From contig NZ_JANUGX010000014.1 of assembly GCF_024753245.1 (NCBI RefSeq), forward strand, positions 62,001 through 126,000: DNA of 64,000 nucleotides, written 5' to 3'. Shown piece after piece: positions 38,072-46,547 of this stretch. Under the pieces are notes generated by a model. The model saw only the letters and a program-made list of their open reading frames with translations. It was not told the DNA's origin and did not search any database. The DNA comes from Massilia norwichensis (lineage in GTDB: Bacteria > Pseudomonadota > Gammaproteobacteria > Burkholderiales > Burkholderiaceae_D). The position numbers and the translations under genes were made by a program. The stretch's first letter is position 1, and the number at the start of each line of letters is the position of its first letter.

Positions 38072-40876
38072 TTAATTTTCGTAATACAATGCAAAATCAT
38101 CCCCATCATCCAAACGACAATGTTCTTTAATTAAAGCCGATAGATGACGCCTCTCGTCTCTACTGCGTGTCGCTATCATTGCCAACAAATTATCTTTATA
38201 CCTCGTCACATTAGAGTAGTCTTTCGTGACAATCTCAGAAATAACATAGGAAACGTCGTCAGTCATACGGGCGAACAACTCTAGGACTCCTTTCCACCAA
38301 GGAGAACTCAATAAAGGTGCCAAATCAATCCCACGATTTGCACAAAGTTCGCGTGCACATAGGTATTCTTGATGCCGCAAATGCCCGAATCCAAAATCGC
38401 CATCCCCGGTCATTGGTACTAATATATTACAAGGGTCGTCTAACTCTTTAACAGCCACGCGAATTCTCCGTGCTTCTGATGAAGACGGACCTTTACTGCA
38501 CATTCTAGTGGCTACTTCCTGGAGAATCGCCGGAGAAGCAGCACGGGTTGTCCGAGAATGCAAATAAAAAGCAAGCTTGCGTGCCGTAGTTTCAAGAACC
38601 GCCTGCCTAGATTCAACTCGCTTTGTTTTCTTATGCATATCATAGCGTCCAAGAAGAAGTTCTAAACGCTCTTTATACATGTCTGGTTCACTACTGGGCA
38701 ACGGAACATTATGCTCGGCAAGCACACAAAGAATCGTTGAAAGAAGGGGGCTGCGCACGATCTCACGAAGCGCCGGAGTTCGTGAAATATGCGCCTTGAC
38801 TAAACCTCCTAGTTCCGAATCATTTACAAACCATCCATCGATAAAGTGGGACACTTGCTCATCAGTAAAAGGCAATAAAGTAACTGCCAAATATTTTATG
38901 TTATTTACGTACGACCCACTTGCTCGTGATGAAATTATGATTTGGCAATTTTTATAAATTACCTCAAGGCCGGAGATGGCCTCGACAATCCATGGCGTCC
39001 TTTTGATTACCTCGTCAACGCCATCAAATATAAAAGTGACCCTTCTTTTACCTTTGATAAAATCAATTACATCTGCTGAGCAATAAGATCGGCCTGACGC
39101 GAGATATATACCTAACGAAGACTCAAGTTTTTGTACAGCCGTCGTCTTTTCATCCGAATAACTGGCTTGTTCCGTAAGAATTCTTGTGAGTGGCAGAAAC
39201 AAAGTTAGTTCATCTTCACACTCATTCTTAGCTGTATAGTCTGCATATTGATGAAGCGTTGTGGTTTTTCCGGCACCAGCTTCGCCAAAGATTGCACAAT
39301 GAATTCCCGTCGCGAAAACCTTCCTTAACGGCATGCTAATGCGCTCAGTCAAGTCACTCAAAGGAACATCTTTGCGAACCTTCGCCCCTAATGCATCACT
39401 AAGGTCTTTGTTAGCGAGCGTACGTTCAATTACTCCAAACAGTCTTTGACAGGCCAAGAAAAAGTCTCGAACTTGCGCAGGCGAGTTTACCTTCGATAAA
39501 TTCGCAATCCCTTTACTCAACCAAATCCTTTTCTCTGAAATTGCTTTGGCGATAGACGGACCTAACACTTGCATTTCATAATCGGGCTCATTAACTTTCT
39601 TCTTGAGAAGAATATCAAGCTGGCTATAGTTTTTGCCTAGCTTATTAAGCCTTTTTAGCAATTCCGTTAGTGGTGAGCGAGCTGTTATTTTCAAAATACT
39701 GACTTCGTTGCGAATATCTTGAAGATGATCTCTGCAGCTCTCTAGAATTTCACCAATTCTCCCATACTCAGATAGCGAAAGCGACTCACAAGTTTTCAAC
39801 GAAACAAGTGTGGCGTCTATTTTCTCGTTTGACCGTTTAAGTCTGTTTAACCTATTAACTTCTTGTGCCGAAAGTCTCGAGTCGACTTTCAAGTCCGAGA
39901 AGCTCATGCTCAAATCTTGCGATAAGTCCTCGTACAACGTGTCTAACACAATTTGCGCACTACCGCTGACAAAAGCGAATAATTCCTCAACAATTTCTTT
40001 GGACAGTAAATCTATCTTTTTTATTACTTCTTGATTTGAAGGCGATAGCCAACGCCCGTATTTATCAGCAAAATTTTCCTCGATATTTACAACTGGCGGA
40101 ACCAACACGTCAATACAAAATAGCTCCTGCACGGATTCAACTAATGATTTGAAAGCTGTCCATTTTCCAGGAGATACAGAATGCGAAACAATAGCTGGAG
40201 AGAATTCCATCGCAAGAAGCGCTTTTGTGGTCACTTTTCCGACACCAAAGTCTAGGTCACAGTAAAAATCCGTCACCCTTTTCTCTCCGACGTATTCGAG
40301 AGCACTTAAAAGGTCAGCATTTGAGATATTTGATAGTAGTTTTTGCTTTAAAACGAACGCCTCTCCACAAATTTTCTCGACCAAGTCAGGACGAAGAGCG
40401 ATCAGATATTCCACCACTGCTCTCCCGTCGAGTACCCTCACTCCTCTTGGCGCCAAGCTTGCTACCGCTTCGAACCTTGATGCAAGGGCACGAACGTCGA
40501 TTTCGTACGGCGTAATGAAATAGATATTATTCGGGAGCTGTTCGTCACCAGATAGTGACGGCACTTTCTTCTCAGCAGCCTGCTGCAATTGCGAAACGAT
40601 TGCAGCGAAGCTGTTTGTTTTCCCAACTGCAGCGGACGGCTTGGTTTTCTTTACCTGAACAACACACGTTTCCTCGAAGCCAAAAACTCCGCCTTTTCGG
40701 CAAATAAAGTCCTTCCCACCCTCACTTGGTCCGCCATGATAGTCGACTTTATAACCCTGAACCTCAAATAAAGGAATCAATATTTCAGTTGTAAAATCAG
40801 CCTCAGACATTTCCTGAAACTTAGATAAAACAAGCTGGTTTCGGGTGATTATCTGTTTCTCGTTCTTTTTCGTCAT
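38072..40876 (-). CDS. Mrr-type nuclease-NACHT ATPase, putative antiphage NLR-like protein
   Basis: A 934-residue protein. Residues about 25-85 form a PD-(D/E)xK nuclease of the Mrr kind: GGPSEGGKDF with D56, then VVQVKK with Q74 and K76. Residues 90-510 are mostly helical and unassigned. The NACHT ATPase has Walker A GEAGAGKT at 531-538, Walker B FIFDGVDE with D618 and D621-E622, and IIISSR at 646-651. Then comes the helical region SPLLSTILCVLAEHN and FGHLRHQEYLCA (830-841), the family's FxHxxxQEYLAA signature. Bacterial NACHT proteins with nuclease effectors are known in antiphage defence. Unusually, the protein ends about 95 residues after the NACHT signature, with no TPR, WD40 or leucine-rich sensor. 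It lies in an AT-rich island and starts by ATGA overlap with a small ORF. Confidence 0.85.
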   Translation of the reverse strand: MTKKNEKQIITRNQLVLSKFQEMSEADFTTEILIPLFEVQGYKVDYHGGPSEGGKDFICRKGGVFGFEETCVVQVKKTKPSAAVGKTNSFAAIVSQLQQAAEKKVPSLSGDEQLPNNIYFITPYEIDVRALASRFEAVASLAPRGVRVLDGRAVVEYLIALRPDLVEKICGEAFVLKQKLLSNISNADLLSALEYVGEKRVTDFYCDLDFGVGKVTTKALLAMEFSPAIVSHSVSPGKWTAFKSLVESVQELFCIDVLVPPVVNIEENFADKYGRWLSPSNQEVIKKIDLLSKEIVEELFAFVSGSAQIVLDTLYEDLSQDLSMSFSDLKVDSRLSAQEVNRLNRLKRSNEKIDATLVSLKTCESLSLSEYGRIGEILESCRDHLQDIRNEVSILKITARSPLTELLKRLNKLGKNYSQLDILLKKKVNEPDYEMQVLGPSIAKAISEKRIWLSKGIANLSKVNSPAQVRDFFLACQRLFGVIERTLANKDLSDALGAKVRKDVPLSDLTERISMPLRKVFATGIHCAIFGEAGAGKTTTLHQYADYTAKNECEDELTLFLPLTRILTEQASYSDEKTTAVQKLESSLGIYLASGRSYCSADVIDFIKGKRRVTFIFDGVDEVIKRTPWIVEAISGLEVIYKNCQIIISSRASGSYVNNIKYLAVTLLPFTDEQVSHFIDGWFVNDSELGGLVKAHISRTPALREIVRSPLLSTILCVLAEHNVPLPSSEPDMYKERLELLLGRYDMHKKTKRVESRQAVLETTARKLAFYLHSRTTRAASPAILQEVATRMCSKGPSSSEARRIRVAVKELDDPCNILVPMTGDGDFGFGHLRHQEYLCARELCANRGIDLAPLLSSPWWKGVLELFARMTDDVSYVISEIVTKDYSNVTRYKDNLLAMIATRSRDERRHLSALIKEHCRLDDGDDFALYYEN

Positions 40877-41118
40877 GGGTCGGATTTTTGGAACCTTGGT
40901 TGTTGAGCTACAGCAATGCCTAAGTCTATCTCGATTGATTCCAAGAAATCAACAAACTTAGCCATGACAGAGAAAATATTTCCATCACTCCTGAGCTGCT
41001 CAAAAAAACAAGTAGCGAACTTGACCTCGTTGTTGTTTTTCAGACAGCAGTGGCTGCAGGCACAAAGATTACCAAGGTAGAGGTATGCTAAAACTGTACC
41101 GCTTAGAGCTAGAACCAT
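40873..41118 (-). CDS. Small ORF translationally coupled to the NACHT gene
   Basis: An 81-residue ORF whose TGA overlaps the NACHT ATG (ATGA). The N-terminal part YLGNLCACSHCCLKNNNEV has four cysteines in a short span and loosely resembles the NLxxxCxxCN stretch of HNH nucleases; the rest (FVDFLESIEIDLGIAV) is helical. No good ribosome site is seen at the ATG 41118. It may be a partner peptide, a coupling leader that aids translation of the large gene, or the broken end of a former upstream gene. No family is recognised with confidence. Confidence 0.45.
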   Translation of the reverse strand: MVLALSGTVLAYLYLGNLCACSHCCLKNNNEVKFATCFFEQLRSDGNIFSVMAKFVDFLESIEIDLGIAVAQQPRFQKSDP

Positions 41119-41197
41119 TCAGCTAGTCTAGTATCAGTCTAAGCTTAAATGTATTTAACATTCGGCACACTCGATAGAAATTAATACTTTACAGAAC

Positions 41198-41234
41198 AAA
41201 AAAACGGCCGGGCATCGCTGCACCGGCCGTTTTC
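41198..41234 (-). terminator. Intrinsic terminator downstream of htpG
   Basis: Arms CGGCCGG (41205-41211) and CCGGCCG (41223-41229) are flanked by A- and T-runs; on the minus strand it ends htpG transcription. It also marks the right border of the AT-rich island. Confidence 0.88.
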
Positions 41235-41250
41235 TTTAAAATCTCATTGC

Positions 41251-43173
41251 TTACTTGGCCGCGCCGCCCAGCAGCATCTCATTCAGACGCTTCACGAACG
41301 AAGCCGGATCGCTCAGGCTGCCGCCTTCGGCCAGCAGCGCCTGGTCGAACAGGATGTGGGCCCAGTCGCCGAAGCGCGGGCTGGCGGCATCTTCGTACTT
41401 CAGGCGCGTCACCAGCGGGTGGTTCGGGTTGATCTCGAGGATGGGCTTCGATTCCGGCGCGTTCTGGCCGGCCGCCTTCAGCATGCGCACCAGGTTGGCC
41501 GACAGCTCGTGCTCGTCCGCCACCAGGCAGGCCGGCGAATCGGTCAGGCGGAAGGTCACGCGCACATCCTTGGCCTTGTCGGCCAGCGCGCCCTTCATCT
41601 TCTCGACCAGCTCCTTGTACTGGGTCTCGGTCTCTTCGTGTTCCTTCTTCTCGGCCTCGTCTTCGAGCTTGCCGAGATCCAGGCCGCCCTTGGCCACCGA
41701 CACCAGTTCCTTGCCGTCGAAGTTCTCCAGGAAGGACAGCATCCACTCGTCGACGCGGTCGGTCAGCAGCAGCACTTCGACGCCCTTCTTGCGGAAGATC
41801 TCCAGGTGCGGGCTGTTCTTCGCCGCGGTGTAGCTGTCGGCGGTGACGTAATAGATCTTCTCCTGGCCTTCCTTCATGCGCGACACGTAGTCGGCGAAGG
41901 ACACGGTCTGGTCGCTCGAATCGGCGTGGGTCGAGGCGAAGCGCAGCAGCTTGGCGATGCGGTCCTTGTTGGTGGCGTCCTCGCCGATGCCTTCCTTCAG
42001 CACCTGGCCGAACTCCTTCCAGAAGGTCGCGTACTTGTCCTTGCCTTCCTGCTCTTCCGAATTCGCCATCTCTTCCAGCATGCCCAGCACGCGCTTGGTC
42101 GAGCCTTCGCGGATCACGCGCACATCGCGCGACTCCTGCAGGATCTCACGCGAAACATTCAGCGGCAAATCGTTCGAGTCGATCACGCCCTTCACGAAGC
42201 GCAGGTAGACCGGCATCAGCTGCTCGGCGTCGTCCATGATGAACACGCGCTTGACGTACAGCTTGATGCCGCCGCGCTTGTTGCGGTCCCACAGGTCGAA
42301 CGGAGCGTGGCTCGGCACGTACAGCAGCTGGGTGTATTCGCTGCGGCCTTCGACGCGGTTGTGGGTGTAGGCCAGCGGGGCCTGGAAGTCGTGCGAGACG
42401 TGCTTGTAGAACTCTTCGTACTGCTCCGGCGTGATGTCCGACTTCGAGCGGGCCCACAGCGCGGAGGCCTGGTTGACGGTCTCGAGTTCGTCCTTGACGA
42501 CGGTTTCCTTCTTCTCCTCGTCCCACTCTTCCTTCTTCATCACGATCGGCAGGGAGATGTGGTCCGAGTACTTGCGGATGATGGACTTCAGCTTCCACGA
42601 CGACAGCAGCTCTTCCTCGCCTTCGCGCAGGTGCAGGATGATGTCGGTGCCGCGGTTGATCTTCTCGATCGCTTCGATGGTGTAGTCGCCCTCGCCGGTC
42701 GACTCCCAGCGCACCGCCTCAGACGGCTCGGCGCCGGCGCGGCGGGTCTCGACGGTGACGCGGTCGGCCACGATGAAGGCCGAGTAGAAGCCCACGCCGA
42801 ACTGGCCGATCAGGGCCGCGTCGGCCTGCTGGTCGCCGGACAGCTTGCTGAAGAATTCCTTGGTGCCCGACTTGGCGATGGTGCCCAGGTGCGAAATCAC
42901 CTCGTCGCGGCTCATGCCGATGCCGTTGTCCGAGATCGTGATGGTCTTCGCTTCCTTGTCGAACAGGACCTTGATCTTCAGTTCGTGATCGTTGCCGTAC
43001 AGGGCATCGTTATTGATCGCCTCGAAGCGCATCTTGTCGGCGGCGTCGGAGGCGTTCGAGATCAGTTCGCGCAGGAAGATCTCCTTGTTCGAGTACAAGG
43101 AGTGGATCATCAGTTGCAGCAGCTGTTTTACTTCTGCTTGGAAGCCAAGGGTTTCTTTTTCGGCAACAGCCAT
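41251..43173 (-). CDS. htpG: Molecular chaperone HtpG (Hsp90)
   Basis: A 640-residue cytoplasmic chaperone. The N-terminal GHKL ATPase domain has [21 protein letters not shown] and [11 protein letters not shown]; the middle domain has the catalytic-loop Arg region ([15 protein letters not shown]) and the C-terminal domain ends [12 protein letters not shown]. It remodels client proteins under heat stress. The ATG at 43173 has AGGA upstream; the frame to 43242 is an unsupported extension. A sigma32-type promoter lies about 45-70 bp upstream. Confidence 0.98.
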   Translation of the reverse strand: MAVAEKETLGFQAEVKQLLQLMIHSLYSNKEIFLRELISNASDAADKMRFEAINNDALYGNDHELKIKVLFDKEAKTITISDNGIGMSRDEVISHLGTIAKSGTKEFFSKLSGDQQADAALIGQFGVGFYSAFIVADRVTVETRRAGAEPSEAVRWESTGEGDYTIEAIEKINRGTDIILHLREGEEELLSSWKLKSIIRKYSDHISLPIVMKKEEWDEEKKETVVKDELETVNQASALWARSKSDITPEQYEEFYKHVSHDFQAPLAYTHNRVEGRSEYTQLLYVPSHAPFDLWDRNKRGGIKLYVKRVFIMDDAEQLMPVYLRFVKGVIDSNDLPLNVSREILQESRDVRVIREGSTKRVLGMLEEMANSEEQEGKDKYATFWKEFGQVLKEGIGEDATNKDRIAKLLRFASTHADSSDQTVSFADYVSRMKEGQEKIYYVTADSYTAAKNSPHLEIFRKKGVEVLLLTDRVDEWMLSFLENFDGKELVSVAKGGLDLGKLEDEAEKKEHEETETQYKELVEKMKGALADKAKDVRVTFRLTDSPACLVADEHELSANLVRMLKAAGQNAPESKPILEINPNHPLVTRLKYEDAASPRFGDWAHILFDQALLAEGGSLSDPASFVKRLNEMLLGGAAK

Positions 43174-43215
43174 TTGTAAGTCCTCGTTGAGTTCAGGGTT
43201 AAACAGACCGGGCCA

Positions 43216-43243
43216 ACATAAGGACGCCGGCAAGGATTTCAAG
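43216..43243 (-). promoter_or_regulatory. Sigma32 (heat-shock) type promoter of htpG
   Basis: On the minus strand CTTGAAA (43243-43237) and CCTTATGT (43223-43216) are separated by 13 bases, close to the RpoH consensus CTTGAAA-N11-16-CCCCATnT. Confidence 0.7.
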
Positions 43244-43334
43244 AGGCTTTTTTTGCAAATCGTTATCTTTTTCTCGACTTGGCCCGACAGTCGTCATACC
43301 GTATCGAAAAAATAAAAATATTTACGCGCGCCGA

Positions 43335-43361
43335 TGTCGAAACCGGGATGTGCCGCTCGTC
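43335..43361 (+). promoter_or_regulatory. Candidate ECF42 promoter
   Basis: TGTCGA at 43335-43340 is followed after 17 bases by CGTC at 43358-43361. Published ECF42 target promoters have TGTCGA at -35 and CG(A/T)C at -10. It lies about 50 bp before the first gene of the operon that ends in the ECF42 sigma gene, implying autoregulation. Confidence 0.7.
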
Positions 43362-43412
43362 GTCGTTACAGCAGCACCCCAAAACAACCGGATAAAGAAG
43401 GAGATACCGATC

Positions 43413-43913
43413 ATGCAAGCGCAAGTCCGTGCCATCCCCGAAGGCTTCCATACCATCACGCCCCACCTCGTCTGCGCCGGCGCGGCCGAGGCCCTGGCGT
43501 TCTACCAGAAGGCCTTCGGCGGCGTCGAAGTCGGCCGCATGCCCGGGCCCGGCGGCAAGATCATGCACTCCGAAATGCGCATCGGCGATTCGCGCATCAT
43601 GGTCGTCGACGAGTTTCCCGACTACGGCAGCAACGGCCCGCTGGCGCTGAAGGGCTCGCCGGTGGTCATCCATATGTACGTGCAGGACGCCGACGCGGTC
43701 TGGGAAAAGGCGCTGGCGGCCGGCGCCAAACCGATCATGCCGCTGGCCGACATGTTCTGGGGCGACCGCTACGGCCAGCTGCAAGACCCGTTCGGGCACC
43801 GCTGGGCGATCGCCACCCACCAGCGCGACATGAGCATGCAGGAAATCGAACAGGCGATGCAGCAGGCCATGCGGCAGCAGGAACACTGCGGCGAGCAGGG
43901 AGCGCAGCCATGA
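43413..43913 (+). CDS. VOC/PhnB-like glyoxalase-fold protein
   Basis: A 166-residue vicinal-oxygen-chelate fold protein of the PhnB/DUF1428-like kind: ITPHLVCAGAAEALAFYQKAFGG opens the first module and QDPFGHRWAIATH closes the second. Metal ligands cannot be assigned surely; activity is unknown. AAGGAG lies upstream of the ATG at 43413. It is the first gene of the ECF42 operon and its stop overlaps the next start by ATGA. VOC proteins are common companions of ECF42 and DGPF genes. Confidence 0.85.
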   Translation: MQAQVRAIPEGFHTITPHLVCAGAAEALAFYQKAFGGVEVGRMPGPGGKIMHSEMRIGDSRIMVVDEFPDYGSNGPLALKGSPVVIHMYVQDADAVWEKALAAGAKPIMPLADMFWGDRYGQLQDPFGHRWAIATHQRDMSMQEIEQAMQQAMRQQEHCGEQGAQP

Positions 43914-44335
43914 AGTTCATGGTCATCGTGAAAGCCACCGCCGACAGCGAAGCCGGCGTCATGCCCACCACCCGGCAGCTGGCCGAGATGGGCCGCTTCA
44001 ACGAGGAGCTGGTCAAGGCCGGCGTGCTGCTGGCCGGCGAAGGCTTGCACCCGAGCAGCCGCGGCACGCGCATCGTGTTCGACGGCGACAAACGCAGCGT
44101 GGTCGACGGCCCCTTTGCCGAGTCCAAGGGGCTGATTGCCGGCTTCTGGATCATCGAGGTCAGCTCGAAGCAGGAGGCGATCGAATGGATGCGGCGCTGC
44201 CCCAACCCCTATAACGGCGCCAGCGGCGACATCGAGATCCGCCAGATCTTCACCGCCGAAGACTTCGGCGACGCACTCACGCCCGAGCTGCGCGAGCAGG
44301 AACAACAGCTGCGCGCGCAAGCGGCAGCGTATTGA
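43910..44335 (+). CDS. YCII-related DGPF-domain protein (single domain)
   Basis: A 141-residue protein of the YciI-related fold. It begins MKFMVIVKATADSEAG, has GEGLHPSSRGTR and the family's DGPF motif in VVDGPFAESKGLIAGFWII. Proteins of this family are the conserved genomic partners of ECF42 sigma factors; their biochemical role is not established. It starts by ATGA overlap with the VOC gene and is followed after 11 bp by a two-domain relative with a GGAGG ribosome site. Confidence 0.92.
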   Translation: MKFMVIVKATADSEAGVMPTTRQLAEMGRFNEELVKAGVLLAGEGLHPSSRGTRIVFDGDKRSVVDGPFAESKGLIAGFWIIEVSSKQEAIEWMRRCPNPYNGASGDIEIRQIFTAEDFGDALTPELREQEQQLRAQAAAY

Positions 44336-44346
44336 AGGAGGCGACG

Positions 44347-45192
44347 ATGCAATTCATGGTCATCAGGCGAAGCGACGAAGCAACCGAGGCGGGGCGCATG
44401 CCGGCGCCGGCCGTCTTCGAGGACATGGGCCGCTATCACGAGCAGCTCGCGCAGGCCGGCGGGGTCGGCCTGGCGCTGGGCCTGCGCCCCAGCAGCCGGG
44501 CGGTGCGCCTCAAACTATGGCCGGGCGGCGAGAGCATCACCGACGGTCCCTTCACCGAAACCAAGGAGCTGATCGCCGGATTCACGGTGTTCGAAGCGGC
44601 CTCCAAGGAAGAGGCGCTGGCACTGCTCAAGCAGTGGCCTGCCAGCGACGCCGACGCCACCGGCGAAGCCGTGCTGGAGCTGCGCGAGACCGGCTGTCCG
44701 GGCGGCTGTGCGCAGGTCCCGCCCGCCGCCGGCGGCGAGGACCGCCACTACGTGATCCTGCTGCGTTCGGATGCCGGCACCGAAGCCGACCGCATCCCGC
44801 CGCGGCACGTGCTGGACACGCTGGACGCCTTCAATGCCGAACAGGCGGCGCAAGGCAGGCTGCTGGCCGGCGACGGCCTGAAATCCAGCACCCGCGGCGC
44901 GCGCGTCCGGCTGGCCGGCGGCCAGGCCAGCGTGATCGACGGTCCGTTCGCCGAGGCCAAGGAACTGATCGCCGGTTTCTGGATGATCCGCGCCGCCTCG
45001 ATGGACGATGCCGTCGCCTGGGCGCGCACCCTGCCCTATCCGACCGGGCCTTATGTCGAAGTCGAGATCCGCGAGACGATGACGATGGCCGACGTGCTGG
45101 CCGGTCTCGACGCGCGCCAGCGCCAGGATGACGCCAGCCTGCGCGCCGAACAGCTCGATGCGGCCCTGCGCCAGGTGAACGCCGCGGCATGA
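44347..45192 (+). CDS. Two-domain YCII/DGPF protein
   Basis: A 281-residue protein formed by two YCII domains in tandem, joined by a Cys-containing linker (GCPGGCAQVPPAAGGE). The first domain has ITDGPFTETKELIAGF and the second VIDGPFAEAKELIAGFW, so both keep the DGPF motif. The duplication is probably a fusion of two genes like the one just upstream. ATG 44347 is preferred because GAAGGAGG precedes it; the TTG at 44332 is rejected. The stop overlaps the sigma gene start by ATGA. Confidence 0.9.
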   Translation: MQFMVIRRSDEATEAGRMPAPAVFEDMGRYHEQLAQAGGVGLALGLRPSSRAVRLKLWPGGESITDGPFTETKELIAGFTVFEAASKEEALALLKQWPASDADATGEAVLELRETGCPGGCAQVPPAAGGEDRHYVILLRSDAGTEADRIPPRHVLDTLDAFNAEQAAQGRLLAGDGLKSSTRGARVRLAGGQASVIDGPFAEAKELIAGFWMIRAASMDDAVAWARTLPYPTGPYVEVEIRETMTMADVLAGLDARQRQDDASLRAEQLDAALRQVNAAA

Positions 45193-46502
45193 GCGGCGAC
45201 GTGCCGAGCGACGACGTGCCGGGCGCGGGCGGCGACATCGGCCGCACCGTCGAGGCGGTCTGGCGGATGGAGGCGGCGCGCATCGTCGGCTTTCTGACCC
45301 GCATGCTGCGCGACGTCGGCCTGGCCGAGGAAATCGCGCAGGACGCGATGCTGCAGGCGCTCGAATCCTGGCCTCAGGCCGGCGTGCCGGACAAGCCGGG
45401 CGCCTGGCTGATGCAGGTGGCGAAGTACCGCGCCCTCGACCACCTGCGCCACGCCGGCATGCGCGCCGGGAAGGAAGGCGAGCTGTCGTGGGAGATGGAA
45501 CAGCAGCTCATGGACCAATCCGGCCAGCGCCGGCCCGACGAACTCGCCGAGCTGGCGCAGGAAGCGGCCGGCGGCATCGACGACGACGTGCTGCGCCTGG
45601 TGTTCGTGGCCTGCCACCCGGTGCTCTCCAGCGAGGCCCGTGCGGCGCTGACGCTCAAGCTGGTCGGCGGCCTGTCGACGCCCGAGATCGCGCGTGCCTT
45701 CCTGGTGCCGGAAGCCACCGTGGCCCAGCGCATCGTGCGCGCCAAGCGCACCCTGCTCGAAGCCAGGGTGCCCTTCGAGGTACCGCGCGGCGGCGATCGC
45801 AAGCCGCGCCTGGCATCGGTGCTGCAGGTGATCTACCTGATCTACAACGAAGGCTACGCGGCCAGCGCCGGCACCGACTGGCTGCGTCCCGGCCTGTGCC
45901 GCGAAGCGCTGCGCCTGGGCCGGGTGCTGGCCGAGCTGGTCCCGGAAGAAGGCGAAGTGCACGGCCTGGTTGCGCTGATGGAGATCCAGTCCTCGCGCGA
46001 GCGCGCCCGTACCGGCCCGAACGGCGAGCCGGTGCTGCTGCTGGACCAGGACCGCAGCCGCTGGGACCAGCTCCTGATCCGGCGCGGACTGACGGCGCTG
46101 GACCGCGCCGCCGGCCAGGGCAGCCTGGGCCCCTACGGTTTGCAGGCCGCGATTGCCGCCTGCCACGCGCGCGCCTTGATGCCCGAAGCCACCGACTGGC
46201 CGCGCATCGCCGCGCTGTACGATGCCCTGTCCCAGCTGCTGCCCTCGCCGATCGTCGAACTGAACCGCGCGGTGGCGCTGGGCATGGCCTACGGCCCGGC
46301 CGAAGGCCTGGCGCTGGCGGACCAGCTGCTGGACGAGCCACGCCTGGCCCACTACCACCTGCTGCCCAGCGTGCGCGGCGATTTGCTGGCCAGGCTGGGC
46401 CGCCATGCCGAAGCCAGAATCGAGTTCGAGCGCGCCGCCGGCCTGACCCGAAACGAACGCGAACGTACCCTGCTGCTGGCGCGGGCCCAGGAGCAGGCGT
46501 AA
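45189..46502 (+). CDS. ECF42-type RNA polymerase sigma factor
   Basis: A 437-residue extracytoplasmic-function sigma factor. Residues about 20-90 are sigma region 2 (MLRDVGLAEEIAQDAMLQALESWP), about 135-190 region 4 (LKLVGGLSTPEIARAFLVPEATVAQRIVRAKR, read across two helices). A long C-terminal extension of about 200 residues, including TPR-like helices and NEGYAAS and NRAVALGMAYG motifs, replaces an anti-sigma partner and marks group ECF42. It starts by ATGA overlap with the DGPF gene. It probably transcribes its own operon from the TGTCGA/CGTC sequence at 43335; the signal sensed is unknown. Confidence 0.92.
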   Translation: MSGDVPSDDVPGAGGDIGRTVEAVWRMEAARIVGFLTRMLRDVGLAEEIAQDAMLQALESWPQAGVPDKPGAWLMQVAKYRALDHLRHAGMRAGKEGELSWEMEQQLMDQSGQRRPDELAELAQEAAGGIDDDVLRLVFVACHPVLSSEARAALTLKLVGGLSTPEIARAFLVPEATVAQRIVRAKRTLLEARVPFEVPRGGDRKPRLASVLQVIYLIYNEGYAASAGTDWLRPGLCREALRLGRVLAELVPEEGEVHGLVALMEIQSSRERARTGPNGEPVLLLDQDRSRWDQLLIRRGLTALDRAAGQGSLGPYGLQAAIAACHARALMPEATDWPRIAALYDALSQLLPSPIVELNRAVALGMAYGPAEGLALADQLLDEPRLAHYHLLPSVRGDLLARLGRHAEARIEFERAAGLTRNERERTLLLARAQEQA

Positions 46503-46547
46503 CAACGGGCCAGCGCTCCAGCGCGCCGCATGGAGTAATATTCGTCC

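Larger units (their letters stand above)
37925..41198. other. AT-rich accessory island
   Basis: Base composition changes sharply: for example 27 of 60 bases are G or C in 38101-38160, against 46 of 60 in 37801-37860. Codon use in the island is also A/T-rich. It contains only the NACHT gene and a small ORF. No integrase, tRNA attachment site or flanking direct repeat is visible. It separates the kyn operon from htpG, genes that look core, so it was probably acquired horizontally. Confidence 0.75.

Noticed and set aside
38072..40876. Plain Mrr restriction endonuclease
   Set aside because: The nuclease domain occupies only about 60 residues; a complete NACHT ATPase follows and no methyltransferase partner is present.
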